64,000 nucleotides of DNA from Acinetobacter bereziniae LMG 1003 = CIP 70.12. GTDB lineage: Bacteria; Pseudomonadota; Gammaproteobacteria; Pseudomonadales; Moraxellaceae. Made by a program: the position numbers and the translations under genes. The DNA is taken from contig NZ_KB849756.1 in assembly GCF_000368925.1 (NCBI RefSeq), forward strand, positions 2,185,679-2,249,678. The letters are read 5' to 3'. This document shows, piece by piece, positions 14,976 through 24,419 of the stretch. Under the pieces are notes generated by a model. That model was not told the DNA's origin. It saw only the letters and a list, made by a program, of their open reading frames with translations, and did not search any database. The stretch's first letter is position 1. Every line of letters begins with the position of its first letter.

Positions 14976-16238
14976 TTAACGCTCTCTTAATGCTTCTTTG
15001 GCTTTATTGAATGGTTTCAACAAGTATTCAATAATGGTTTTCTGACCTGTGCGAATATCAACTGTAGCCACCATACCCGGCGTAATCGAAAAAGATTTAC
15101 CTGCCTTATTCACCAGTTTATCTTTATTGGTTCGAATATAGACGCGATAGTAAAACTGATCTTGTTTCACCTCATCACGGATAGTATCCGGTGAAATCAC
15201 CGTCACTTTACCTTCCAAACCACCATAAATAGAATAGTCATAGGCTGTGATTTTCACTAAAGCTGGCTGCCCCGGATGAATAAATGCAATATCTCGTGGG
15301 GAAATTCGTGCTTCAATCAATAACTGCTCATCAATCGGAACAATGGTCATCAACTTGCCATTTTGCGGTACCACCCCACCAATCGTGGTCACGGCAATTT
15401 CTTTGACCACACCACGGACAGGCGCTTTAAAGGTGGAACGTTTGACTGAGTCATTTCGACCTGCCACGATTTGCTGTAACGATTGAATATCTGCATTGGC
15501 TTTCGCCAACTCTTCGCGTGACTTTACATAGTAGTCATTACGCTTGTCATTGATCTGATTTTCAAAGTTATTGATATCTCGTTTTAGACGTAATACTTCA
15601 ACTTCGGATGCCGCACCTTTGGCGACCAATGGTTGAGTCATTTGCAATTCATTTTGCACCAAAGCCAAGGCATGTTTTAACCCCGTGATGGACTCATCCA
15701 AATTGGCACGACGAGAGGTATACAGTGCCGTTTCCTCTCGAACCAAGGCTGGTACTGCCAATACATCTTTAGGGAAGCGTAGCGGTGTACCGTTCACTTC
15801 CGCCTCTAAACGTGCAGCGGTGGCTTGGGTTGCCAGTAATTTAGTCTGGCTTTCTCCGACTTGTGACTCAAATCGAGTGGGGTCAATCTGAGCAAGAGTT
15901 TGTCCTTTTTGTACAATATCACCTTCTTTGACATCCAAACTGGTGAGCACCCCACCATCTAAGGATTGAATAATTTGCTCTTTGGACGAAGGAATTACTT
16001 TACCTGTGCCCGTTGAAACTTCTTCCAATTTAAAAACGCATGCCCAAATCAAGAATGCCAATAAGCCCACTGCCACGATCCAAATAATAAAACTGGATTT
16101 AGGCAAGGGTGGTTCTGAAAACTTGAGTGCTGAGGGATTACTAGGACGCTTGAGTAGATCGCTCGTCTCACGATCATCGGAGTCAACAGCTGTCGTGCTT
16201 TGCAGTTCAATCTTTTGCGGATTTTGTTCTTGGCTCAT
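14976..16238 (-). CDS. Type I secretion membrane fusion (HlyD-family) adaptor
   Basis: A 420-residue periplasmic adaptor that links an inner-membrane ABC exporter to TolC. It has a cytoplasmic N terminus of about 48 residues, one membrane segment (FIIWIVAVGLLAFLIWACVF), a biotinyl-lipoyl half motif (SLDGGVLTSLDVKEGDIVQKGQTLAQID), a coiled-coil hairpin region at about 130-270 and the second lipoyl half plus beta-barrel (STFKAPVRGVVKEIAVTTIGGVV). The C-terminal motif GMVATVDIRTGQKTIIEYLLKPF is the classic HlyD/LapC ending. It overlaps the ABC gene by 4 bp and is the last gene of the operon. Confidence 0.92.
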   Translation of the reverse strand: MSQEQNPQKIELQSTTAVDSDDRETSDLLKRPSNPSALKFSEPPLPKSSFIIWIVAVGLLAFLIWACVFKLEEVSTGTGKVIPSSKEQIIQSLDGGVLTSLDVKEGDIVQKGQTLAQIDPTRFESQVGESQTKLLATQATAARLEAEVNGTPLRFPKDVLAVPALVREETALYTSRRANLDESITGLKHALALVQNELQMTQPLVAKGAASEVEVLRLKRDINNFENQINDKRNDYYVKSREELAKANADIQSLQQIVAGRNDSVKRSTFKAPVRGVVKEIAVTTIGGVVPQNGKLMTIVPIDEQLLIEARISPRDIAFIHPGQPALVKITAYDYSIYGGLEGKVTVISPDTIRDEVKQDQFYYRVYIRTNKDKLVNKAGKSFSITPGMVATVDIRTGQKTIIEYLLKPFNKAKEALRER

Positions 16239-18370
16239 GCTGAAGCACCTCCCGCATTCGGTTGATGTTGAGGATTTAAAATGGCATCTCTTGGTCCATC
16301 TTTAATGATCTTTCCTTCATGTACCACAATAATCCGATCCACCAGTTGTAATACTGCAGGGCGATGGGTGGCCACCACCAAAGTGCGATGACCCAGCCAT
16401 TGTTTAAGATGTTGAATCAAGACTTTTTCAGAGACATCATCAATCGAGGCAGTGGGTTCATCCAACAACACAATATTCGGGTTTCTCAACAGCAACCGGG
16501 TCAGCAATAGCGCTTGTTTTTGTCCACCTGAAAAGCCCACACCTCCCTCAAGAATGGTATGGTCCAAGCCTTCTTTTTTCTGCTCTACGATTTCCAGTGC
16601 ATTGGTGATTTGCAAAGCACGCACGATTTCTTCATCGGTTGCCAAGGGCGCACCCAAGGTTAAGTTTTCTCGGATGGTCCCAAAGAATAAATGGGCATTT
16701 TGATTGAGCAGTGCCATATCTCGGCGAATATCATCAGGATCAAGCAAGGATTGATCGACACCATCCAGACTAATTTTGCCCTGTACAGGCAGTTGCATCC
16801 CAGCAAGTAATTGTAAAAGGCTCGATTTTCCTGCACCATTGCGTCCCAGAATCGCCACCTTTTCTCCGACCGCAATTTTGAGTTGCGGTATGACCAAGGT
16901 CGGACGTGGGTCATCTTCAGTGTATTTAAACACCACCCCTTTAAAATCATAATCCCCTAACAGCACTTTACGCTGAATCAATTGAGCACGCTCAGGGCGG
17001 TCAACCGGTTTTTGCATCAACTCATCTAAACCATTCTTTGCTACTTTGGCTTGTTGCCAACGCCCAAGCACACCCGTCACTTGAGAAATGGGTGCCAGCA
17101 TCCGTGAAGAGAGAATCGAACACGCCACCAATGCACCCGTGGTCATGTCACCTTTCATCACTGCAAAACAACCGACCAACACCACAATGGCATAGGTCAA
17201 GCCCTGGATCTTCTGTGTCCATGCATTTAACCAACCGACAATTTTTCGTTGACGCATGCTGACATCTGCTGAGACTTCATTCATGTGATTCCATTGATTT
17301 TGGAATCGGGCTTCAGCACGCAGTAGTTTGATATCTTCGATGCCTTGCACCGCTTCAACCAAAATCGCATTACGAATTGCCGATTCACGCATACCTTCAG
17401 TTGCCAATTGTGCCAATTTCTTTTGTACCAAAAAGCCCGGAACAATCATCAGCGGCACCACCAGCAACATCACCCAGAAAATGTTGCCTCCAATCATCCA
17501 AAAAATCACCAAGAACAGGAAGAAAAAAGGAAGGTCGGCAATTGCACTGATGGTGGTTGAGGTGACCAATTCACGGACCCCTTCTAGTTCGCGAATCTGC
17601 GAAATAAAAGAGCCTGTTGAACGTGCTCGGTCTTTATTGCGAATGCGCAGTGCATGACCAAATACCCGATCTGAAATCTTTAAGTCGGCACGTTTACCGA
17701 TAATATCGGATAAATAGACCCGTGCAATTCGCAGAACAAATTCAAAGATTGCAGCGATCAGTACGCCACCTGCAAGCACCCACAAGGTCGGAATGGATTG
17801 AGACGGCACCACACGGTCGTAAACTTGCATGGAGAAGATAATGGTCGCCAATGCCAAAATATTGGCAATCATTGAAGCTACCATGATGTCGGTATAGCGT
17901 TTCCAGTCTTTTAAAACAATGTCCCAGAACCAGCTTTTTTCATAAGGCTTAATGTATTCATCAACACGCGCATCCGGTACAGAGGTTTCAGGTCTAAATA
18001 TATAGACGCGCTTGGCATGGGCTTGTAGTTGCTGCACACTGAAGCTTTGTGACAGCCCTTGATCACCACTGAGTTGTAGGCTGACATTTCCAGCAGCATC
18101 TACTTTCTCAATCACCGCCACCTGACCATCATTCAGCTCAACCACCACCGGCAAGCGCCATGGATTGAGAACATCCGTGCTAAAGTCAGCTTGACGTATA
18201 TTTAAGCCAACTTGACGGGTAATCAGTGCCAGCATGTCATCAAGATTGTGATATTTATTCCAATCCAGTTGCAGACGAATTTGTTCTTCTGAGGGTTGAA
18301 TACGATAATGTTGTGCAACCGCGATAATGGCTTGTAACCAGGGTTGATAATTTAATCTATTATTATTCAT
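16235..18370 (-). CDS. Type I secretion ABC transporter with degenerate C39 domain (LapB/HlyB-like)
   Basis: A 711-residue exporter. Residues 1 to about 130 form a peptidase-C39-like domain with no cysteine, so it cannot cleave leader peptides and probably only docks the substrate. The six-helix membrane domain spans about 160-430. The ATPase domain shows Walker A GRNGAGKSS (about 507-515), the signature FSGGQKQ (about 611), Walker B IVLLDEPTASID (about 632) and the H-loop THR. This architecture is found in exporters of RTX-type adhesins and toxins. It overlaps tolC and hlyD genes by 4 bp on each side (ATGA junctions), indicating tight translational coupling. No RTX or Bap-like substrate gene lies in the window. 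Confidence 0.93.
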   Translation of the reverse strand: MNNNRLNYQPWLQAIIAVAQHYRIQPSEEQIRLQLDWNKYHNLDDMLALITRQVGLNIRQADFSTDVLNPWRLPVVVELNDGQVAVIEKVDAAGNVSLQLSGDQGLSQSFSVQQLQAHAKRVYIFRPETSVPDARVDEYIKPYEKSWFWDIVLKDWKRYTDIMVASMIANILALATIIFSMQVYDRVVPSQSIPTLWVLAGGVLIAAIFEFVLRIARVYLSDIIGKRADLKISDRVFGHALRIRNKDRARSTGSFISQIRELEGVRELVTSTTISAIADLPFFFLFLVIFWMIGGNIFWVMLLVVPLMIVPGFLVQKKLAQLATEGMRESAIRNAILVEAVQGIEDIKLLRAEARFQNQWNHMNEVSADVSMRQRKIVGWLNAWTQKIQGLTYAIVVLVGCFAVMKGDMTTGALVACSILSSRMLAPISQVTGVLGRWQQAKVAKNGLDELMQKPVDRPERAQLIQRKVLLGDYDFKGVVFKYTEDDPRPTLVIPQLKIAVGEKVAILGRNGAGKSSLLQLLAGMQLPVQGKISLDGVDQSLLDPDDIRRDMALLNQNAHLFFGTIRENLTLGAPLATDEEIVRALQITNALEIVEQKKEGLDHTILEGGVGFSGGQKQALLLTRLLLRNPNIVLLDEPTASIDDVSEKVLIQHLKQWLGHRTLVVATHRPAVLQLVDRIIVVHEGKIIKDGPRDAILNPQHQPNAGGASA

Positions 18371-19920
18371 GGCTGAACTTCAAACCCCTGAATTTGAATA
18401 TTATTTAAATGATAAGCATGTCTACTCTTTCCGGTTACATTGATAAATAATGCAATCGTGTCATAGATATCAAATCGTGCTGCTTCTCTTTCAATCCTTG
18501 AACTTTGGTACGATTGTTCTGAACTGAGTAAATCTAAAATCGAACGTTTGCCGAGTTTGTATTGTTCTTCATACAGCTCTCGGGTTTTGGCGGTTGAGCG
18601 TTCTCGGTCCATCAATACCCAAATTTGTTTATCGGTGTTTTCAATACTTTCACGGGCAATTTGGGCTTGATCCATAATATTGAGATAGGTGGCATTCAGC
18701 TTGGCACGTGCCGCTTGTTCAGCATAATTTGCTGCTTTAACCTGTGAACCCACTGCACCGCCTTGATAGAAATTACTCGACATCTGTACCCCAATCGAAC
18801 TGTCGGTATCATTCTCAATTCCAGTATTGGGATTTTGACCATTCAATGCTTTGGTCACCGCACCCACCAAAGAAATGGTCGGATAGACACTGAGTTGAGT
18901 TTGTTTCTTTTGGCTTTGTGCCACATCAATTTCAGCCTTTGCGGCAATCATACTGGGGATGGTATTGACTTCGGGGTCGTCATATAGCCCTGATTGCTTG
19001 ACGAATTCATCAGGAATATTGAACTCAATTTGACTGACATCAAAACCCAATAAGGTGCGTAACTTTTGTTCTTGCTGTTTAAGAAAATTCTGCTGGGTAA
19101 TCAGGTAGGAACGAGAATATTCAACATAACTTTGCGCTTGCACAGGATCTGCATGACTGCTGATGCCCGCTTCGGCTCTTAAACGTGCAATCTCATGTAA
19201 GCGACTGACCCCATTAAATTGATCTTGGGCGATTTTTATAATATTACGATATCTCAATAAACCTAAAATATCTCGAGCCGTCTGGGTAGAGATTTCATCA
19301 ATACTGATCAAGACATTGGCTTGTTCAACCGCCAATTTATTTTGTTGTGTGGTGACACTGCTTTTGACTTTGCCAAAATCATAGAGCAATTGATTGGCTT
19401 CAACAGAATATAACTGCCGCCCTTTATCATTTGAGGTGAAGTCACCAGTATTCATGCCAGCTTTTAATTGTGGATAGTATTGTGCCTTGGCGACATCAAT
19501 ATTGGCGTTTTGGGAAGCCAGAGTAGAAATGGTTTGGGCAATATTGGGATTGCGTTTGACAGCGATTTGCACGGCTTCTTCAAGGCTTAAGGTCCGTGTG
19601 GGTACTGCATATTGCTGGGCAGTTGGTGGATTTTCCAGATAAAGATTATTTAAAGACGCCTTTTGCCCCAGATAGGGTTTGACCACGGGCAAAGGGCTCG
19701 CTGTGCTTTGCTCGGGTTGGTATTCAAAGTCAGCGAGTTGTTTAAGTTGCACGGTACGAAAGGAGGAGTCATCTTTAGGTTTGATTAAACTCGATACACT
19801 TTCCTTGATGCCTTTTAAATAGCGGGTGTCTTGTGCATGGCTATTGTTCTGAATCAGAACACATAGACTGATTGCACCCAAGCTTTTTAAAAAAATTATG
19901 GGTTTGTGAGTGATTAACAT
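18367..19920 (-). CDS. TolC-family outer membrane channel (type I secretion)
   Basis: An outer-membrane efflux protein of 517 residues from ATG 19920, or 530 from ATG 19959. From 19920 it has a good signal peptide (basic N terminus, hydrophobic core LKSLGAISLCVLI, then NNSHAQ). The two tandem TolC repeats are recognisable: LSLEEAVQIAVKRNPNIAQT with later YSVEANQLLYDFGKV in the first half, and SIGVQMSSNFYQGGAVGSQV with YEEQYKLGKRSILDLLSSEQ in the second. No start has a well-spaced ribosome binding site (AGGA touches the 19920 ATG), so the start is uncertain. First gene of the secretion operon; LapE/AggA-type channels are the closest group by context. Confidence 0.88.
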   Translation of the reverse strand: MLITHKPIIFLKSLGAISLCVLIQNNSHAQDTRYLKGIKESVSSLIKPKDDSSFRTVQLKQLADFEYQPEQSTASPLPVVKPYLGQKASLNNLYLENPPTAQQYAVPTRTLSLEEAVQIAVKRNPNIAQTISTLASQNANIDVAKAQYYPQLKAGMNTGDFTSNDKGRQLYSVEANQLLYDFGKVKSSVTTQQNKLAVEQANVLISIDEISTQTARDILGLLRYRNIIKIAQDQFNGVSRLHEIARLRAEAGISSHADPVQAQSYVEYSRSYLITQQNFLKQQEQKLRTLLGFDVSQIEFNIPDEFVKQSGLYDDPEVNTIPSMIAAKAEIDVAQSQKKQTQLSVYPTISLVGAVTKALNGQNPNTGIENDTDSSIGVQMSSNFYQGGAVGSQVKAANYAEQAARAKLNATYLNIMDQAQIARESIENTDKQIWVLMDRERSTAKTRELYEEQYKLGKRSILDLLSSEQSYQSSRIEREAARFDIYDTIALFINVTGKSRHAYHLNNIQIQGFEVQP

Positions 19921-19959
19921 TCCTGAATGGCACCTAATCATGCTTGTAATTATCGGCAT

Positions 19960-20334
19960 TGAATTATTTTGAATTATTTCCTTACTCGATTGCTATTCTA
20001 CACATTCTAAAATTCAAGCAAATATATATTTCATTTTTTATTGGCTAACTTTGTTAAGAAAAGAGTTTAAATTTCAAAAAGTAAGTCCAATAATTGTGAT
20101 ATTTATCACATGAATTATCAATTTAATAAATATTAATTTTTTATCCATCAAAAATCATGAATCAAAAAATAAACAACCATACTTAAAATATTTTTAAAAT
20201 GAACAAGAAAAACATAAAAAATTTCAATTTTATAAATCAACCTAAAATTACATCTTCTCATCTCATTTTTTACTTACTTTGAGGTTAAAATGGTGTTTCA
20301 CTTAAACCCAAGCTTATACAATAGAAAGATGGAC
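19960..20334. other. AT-rich divergent control region between tolC-type gene and pgm
   Basis: About 370 bp of very AT-rich sequence between two divergent genes. It must contain both promoters, but the many A/T tracts do not allow one -10/-35 pair to be singled out by eye. No hairpin terminator or small gene was seen. GAGG at about 20280 precedes an in-frame ATG at 20290 upstream of the pgm start chosen here. Confidence 0.5.
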
Positions 20335-21705
20335 ATGAATAAACTGACTTGTTTTAAAGCCTATGACATCCGAGGCAAACTTGGTACAGAACTCAATGAA
20401 GAAATCGCTTATCAAGTCGGTCGTGCTTATGGGCAAATCTATCAACCAAAAACTGTCGTCGTGGGTTGTGATGTTCGCTTAACGAGCGAAGATTTAAAAC
20501 AAGCGACGATTCGCGGTTTAAATGATGCTGGTGTAGATGTACTTGATTTGGGGATGACGGGAACTGAAGAAGTTTATTTTGGTGCTTTTCATCTCGATGT
20601 ACAGGGTGGAATTGAAGTCACAGCCAGCCATAATCCTATGGACTATAATGGGATGAAACTGGTTCGTGAAAATGCCCGTCCGATTAGTGCAGATACTGGC
20701 TTAAAAGATATTCAAGCCTTGGCTGAATCCGAACAGTTCATTGAAGTTGAGAAAAAAGGTTCAACGCAAAAATACAATATTCTGCCTGAATTTATTGAAC
20801 ACTTACTCACCTATATTGACCCAGCAAAAATTCGCCCACTCAAATTGGTGATGAATGCAGGCAATGGCGCTGCTGGGCATGTAGTTGATGCCATTGAAGA
20901 GAAATTCAAAGCATTAAACATCCCTGTTGAATTTATCAAAATCCATAATCATCCAGATGGTACATTCCCAAATGGTATTCCTAATCCAATTTTGGTCGAA
21001 AATCGTGACAGCACTCGTAATGCGGTTTTAATCCACCATGCGGATATGGGGATTGCATGGGATGGCGACTTTGATCGTTGCTTCTTATTTGATGAAAAAG
21101 GTCAGTTTATCGAAGGTTACTATATCGTCGGTCTATTGGCACAAGCGTTCTTATTAAAACAATCAGGCGAAAAAATTGTCCACGACCCTCGTCTGGTTTG
21201 GAATACTTTAGATATCGTCAATCAGTATCAAGGAACACCTGTCCAATCCAAATCTGGACATGCATTCATTAAAGATGTCATGCGTGAACATAATGCGGTC
21301 TATGGTGGAGAAATGAGTGCGCACCACTATTTCCGTGACTTTGCTTACTGCGACAGCGGAATGATTCCATGGTTATTGGCGATTTCAGTGCTATCTGATA
21401 CACAGCAATCACTTTCAAGCCTTGTTGAAGATATGATTGCGAAATTCCCATGTAGTGGTGAAATCAACTTTAAAGTGAAAGATACTCAAGACACCATTCA
21501 AAAGATTTTTGACCATTTTGCTGATTTGAATCCAGCCATTGATCAAACAGATGGGGTGAGCCTTGATTTTGGTGCATGGCGTTTAAATGTACGTGCATCA
21601 AACACTGAACCGCTCTTACGTTTGAATATTGAAAGCCGTGCAGATCGTAATCCTAAACCAATGCAGGATTATGTAGATGAATTAACCCAGTTGATTCAGG
21701 CTTAG
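20335..21705 (+). CDS. pgm: Phosphomannomutase/phosphoglucomutase
   Basis: A 456-residue alpha-D-phosphohexomutase that interconverts the 6- and 1-phosphates of glucose or mannose for sugar-nucleotide supply. Seen: KAYDIRGK at the N terminus, the phosphoserine loop TASHNPMDYNG (about residues 92-102), the metal-binding DGDFDR (about 230-235), the sugar-binding GEMSAHHYF (about 315-323) and the phosphate-binding RASNTEPLLR near the C terminus. I use ATG 20335, which gives the usual MNKLTCFKAYD beginning; ATG 20290 has a better Shine-Dalgarno (GAGG) and would add 15 residues. Convergent with galE, as in other Acinetobacter K loci. Confidence 0.93.
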   Translation: MNKLTCFKAYDIRGKLGTELNEEIAYQVGRAYGQIYQPKTVVVGCDVRLTSEDLKQATIRGLNDAGVDVLDLGMTGTEEVYFGAFHLDVQGGIEVTASHNPMDYNGMKLVRENARPISADTGLKDIQALAESEQFIEVEKKGSTQKYNILPEFIEHLLTYIDPAKIRPLKLVMNAGNGAAGHVVDAIEEKFKALNIPVEFIKIHNHPDGTFPNGIPNPILVENRDSTRNAVLIHHADMGIAWDGDFDRCFLFDEKGQFIEGYYIVGLLAQAFLLKQSGEKIVHDPRLVWNTLDIVNQYQGTPVQSKSGHAFIKDVMREHNAVYGGEMSAHHYFRDFAYCDSGMIPWLLAISVLSDTQQSLSSLVEDMIAKFPCSGEINFKVKDTQDTIQKIFDHFADLNPAIDQTDGVSLDFGAWRLNVRASNTEPLLRLNIESRADRNPKPMQDYVDELTQLIQA

Positions 21706-21718
21706 TTTTTTCATCATA

Positions 21719-21744
21719 AAAATAGGCGCTCAATGCGCCTATTT
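21719..21744. terminator. Bidirectional terminator between pgm and galE
   Basis: AAATAGGCGC-N6-GCGCCTATTT hairpin with A/T-rich arms, located between two convergent genes and able to end transcription of both. Confidence 0.85.
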
Positions 21745-21757
21745 TCCTTTTACAAGC

Positions 21758-22777
21758 TTATGATTGGTAACCTGTTGGATTTTGTTTTTGCCAGTTCCAA
21801 CTGTCTGCTAACATATCTTCGAGGGTATATTTTGCTGTCCAACCGAGTTCTGTAACAGCTCGTGCATTGTTGGCGAATGATGTTGCTACATCTCCCGAAC
21901 GGCGCGGTGCAATTTCATAAGCGACGGGAACGCCATTCACTTTTTCGAAAGTATTCTTCACTTCAAGTACAGAACAACCGTTGCCTGTGCCAATGTTCCA
22001 AGCACGACAACCTTTGGCATTTAAACGATTATTTAGCGCACACAAGTGAGCATTGGCTAAATCAACCACATGGATATAGTCGCGAACCCCTGTCCCATCA
22101 ATCGTGTCATAGTCATCACCATAGATCGACAGTTTTTCACGACGTCCCACAGCAACCTGAGTGACATAAGGCATTAAATTATTTGGAATCCCTTGCGGAT
22201 CTTCTCCAATACGGCCACTTTTATGTGCACCCACAGGATTAAAATAACGTAACAAAGCAATCGACCAACGTGAGTCTGCAATGGCTAATTTCTGCAATAA
22301 TTGCTCAACAATCAGTTTGGTGTAACCATAGTTATTAGAAGGCATACCTGTTGGCATAGTTTCATCTAAAGGAGATATATTGGCTTCATCATAAACTGTT
22401 GCTGATGAGCTAAAAACGAGATTAAAAACCCCTGCTCTTTCCATGGCTTGCGCCAACTGTATTGATCCTGCAATGTTATGGTCAAAATAACTCAATGGAA
22501 TTTGTTGACTTTCTCCCACTGCCTTTAAGCCTGCAAAATGAATCACAGCATCAATTTTATGTGAAGCAAATGCTTGGTCTAAATCATGTGGATCACGAAT
22601 ATCACCTTGGATAAACTCCAAGCGTTTGCCAGTAAGTTCTTGTACCCGCTTGAGTGATTCTTCTGAACTATTCGACAAATTATCAAGCACAACCACATCA
22701 TGTCCTGCTTCTAGAAGTTCCAAGCACGTATGTGAGCCTATATAACCCGCCCCACCTGTGACCAAAATATTCGCCAT
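21758..22777 (-). CDS. galE: UDP-glucose 4-epimerase
   Basis: A 339-residue short-chain-dehydrogenase-fold epimerase that interconverts UDP-Glc and UDP-Gal (or the N-acetyl forms, for which Acinetobacter K loci use the name gne1). NAD-binding GGAGYIGSH at residues 8-16, catalytic serine region FSSSATVYD at 122-130, and the catalytic Y150-x3-K154 motif. The full length equals E. coli GalE. Last gene of the long capsule operon, 10 bp after gpi. Whether it prefers Glc/Gal or GlcNAc/GalNAc cannot be read from the motifs. Confidence 0.93.
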   Translation of the reverse strand: MANILVTGGAGYIGSHTCLELLEAGHDVVVLDNLSNSSEESLKRVQELTGKRLEFIQGDIRDPHDLDQAFASHKIDAVIHFAGLKAVGESQQIPLSYFDHNIAGSIQLAQAMERAGVFNLVFSSSATVYDEANISPLDETMPTGMPSNNYGYTKLIVEQLLQKLAIADSRWSIALLRYFNPVGAHKSGRIGEDPQGIPNNLMPYVTQVAVGRREKLSIYGDDYDTIDGTGVRDYIHVVDLANAHLCALNNRLNAKGCRAWNIGTGNGCSVLEVKNTFEKVNGVPVAYEIAPRRSGDVATSFANNARAVTELGWTAKYTLEDMLADSWNWQKQNPTGYQS

Positions 22778-22787
22778 ACGTTTTTCT

Positions 22788-24419
22788 CTATTCTTTACCT
22801 AGTAATATCTTGATTAAGCCTTGTGTCGAAGCATCTAGTTGAGAAAAGTCTTTTTCTTTTCCACTCAGAATTGGAAGCAATTGATTGGCAATTTCTTTCC
22901 CTTTTTCAACGCCCCACTGATCAAATGGATTGATATTCCACATGACCGACTGTACAAAGACTTTATGTTCGTACAAGGCAATCAACATTCCAAGACTATA
23001 AGGACTGAGTTCTTGTAATAAAAGTGTAGAGCTGGGTTGATTGCCTTCATATTGTTTATATTCAGGTAAACTCTCCAACTCATCTGCATTTAAAGCCTGA
23101 TTACCAAAAGCCAATAACCGTGATTGAGCCAAACAATTAGATAAAGCCAAATGATGTTGTTCAATCAATGCTTCTGCATTTTCAGCATAGGTAAATTGGT
23201 TAGCATTGTAGCGCTGTACAGGTGCGATGAAATCACAACTCACCGCATGCGTTCCTTGATGGAGCAACTGATAAAATGCATGTTGCGCATTGGGTCCAAC
23301 TTCACCCCATACGATCGGACATGTTTTTAGCTCAACTTTTTGATTGTTGCGTTGAATGGATTTACCATTCGACTCCATTTCGAGCTGTTGCAAATAGGAT
23401 GCAAAATATTTCAATCGCCCATCATAGGGCAATACCGCATGGGTTTGGATATCCAGAAAATTATTGTTCCAAACACCCAACAGCCCCATCAAGACTGGAA
23501 TATTGTGTTGAAATGGTGTCTTTTGAAAATGTTGGTCAATCGCATAAGCACCCGCCAAAAGCTGTTTAAAACCTTCGACACCGATTTGCAAAGCAATCGG
23601 TAATCCGATACATGACCACAATGAATAACGTCCACCGACCCAATCCCAAAGCAGGAATTGGTTTTCTGCTGCAATGCCCCATTCAGTCATTTTTTCAGGT
23701 TTGGTTGAAACCCCAATAAAATGATGCTGCACGACACTTTTTTGATGACCTAATGCTTTTTCTAACCATTGGCGCACAGTCTGTGCATTGGATAAGGTAT
23801 CAATCGTCCCAAAAGATTTTGAAGAAATAATAAATAAAGTCGTTTCAGGGCGCAGTTGATGCAACAGTTCAGAAAGCTGACTTCCATCCATCGTCGAGAC
23901 GAAATGGACTTTTAATGGTTTAGCTGTAGTAACTTTATAATCGGATAAGGCATGGCTGACCATAAGGGGTCCAAGGTCTGATCCACCCACACCGATGTTG
24001 ACAACATCTTGAATCACTTCACCCGTTGAACCACGACATTGCCCTGCATGCACTTTTTCAACAAGCTGAAACATGCGATCAAGTTGTTGATGCACAGCTT
24101 GAGCTAATTTAGGGTAATCTTGATCATGTTTAGGTAAACGCAATGCCCAATGCATTGCCGCCCGACCTTCAGTGTAATTAATCTGTTCTTCTGTAAATAA
24201 GCGCTTAATCCATGCACTCAGTTGCTTCGAATCTGCAAATTTAATTAAAGCTTCAAATGCCGCTTGATCAATACGATGCTTACTATAATCAAAACTGAGT
24301 TGATCAAAATGAACCGAAAATTTTTCAAAACGCTGTGGGTCTTGCTGAAACAAATCGGTTAAACGTAATTGTTGAACGCTTTGCTGACTTTGATCCATCT
24401 CTAATATCGACGTTATCAT
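22788..24419 (-). CDS. gpi: Glucose-6-phosphate isomerase
   Basis: A 543-residue phosphoglucose isomerase linking fructose-6-phosphate and glucose-6-phosphate, supplying the capsule pathway and central metabolism. Motifs: VNIGVGGSDLGPLMV, FIISSKSFGTIDTLSNA, WDWVGGRYSLWSCIGL (family signature with catalytic region), and NPFDQWGVEKGKEIA near the C terminus. The ATG overlaps the ugd stop (ATGA), so translation is coupled. Typical Acinetobacter K-locus gene. Confidence 0.95.
   Translation of the reverse strand: MITSILEMDQSQQSVQQLRLTDLFQQDPQRFEKFSVHFDQLSFDYSKHRIDQAAFEALIKFADSKQLSAWIKRLFTEEQINYTEGRAAMHWALRLPKHDQDYPKLAQAVHQQLDRMFQLVEKVHAGQCRGSTGEVIQDVVNIGVGGSDLGPLMVSHALSDYKVTTAKPLKVHFVSTMDGSQLSELLHQLRPETTLFIISSKSFGTIDTLSNAQTVRQWLEKALGHQKSVVQHHFIGVSTKPEKMTEWGIAAENQFLLWDWVGGRYSLWSCIGLPIALQIGVEGFKQLLAGAYAIDQHFQKTPFQHNIPVLMGLLGVWNNNFLDIQTHAVLPYDGRLKYFASYLQQLEMESNGKSIQRNNQKVELKTCPIVWGEVGPNAQHAFYQLLHQGTHAVSCDFIAPVQRYNANQFTYAENAEALIEQHHLALSNCLAQSRLLAFGNQALNADELESLPEYKQYEGNQPSSTLLLQELSPYSLGMLIALYEHKVFVQSVMWNINPFDQWGVEKGKEIANQLLPILSGKEKDFSQLDASTQGLIKILLGKE

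Noticed and set aside
16235..18370. Peptidase activity of the ABC exporter's N-terminal domain (bacteriocin-type processing)
   Set aside because: The first 130 residues contain no cysteine, so the C39 protease cannot be active.
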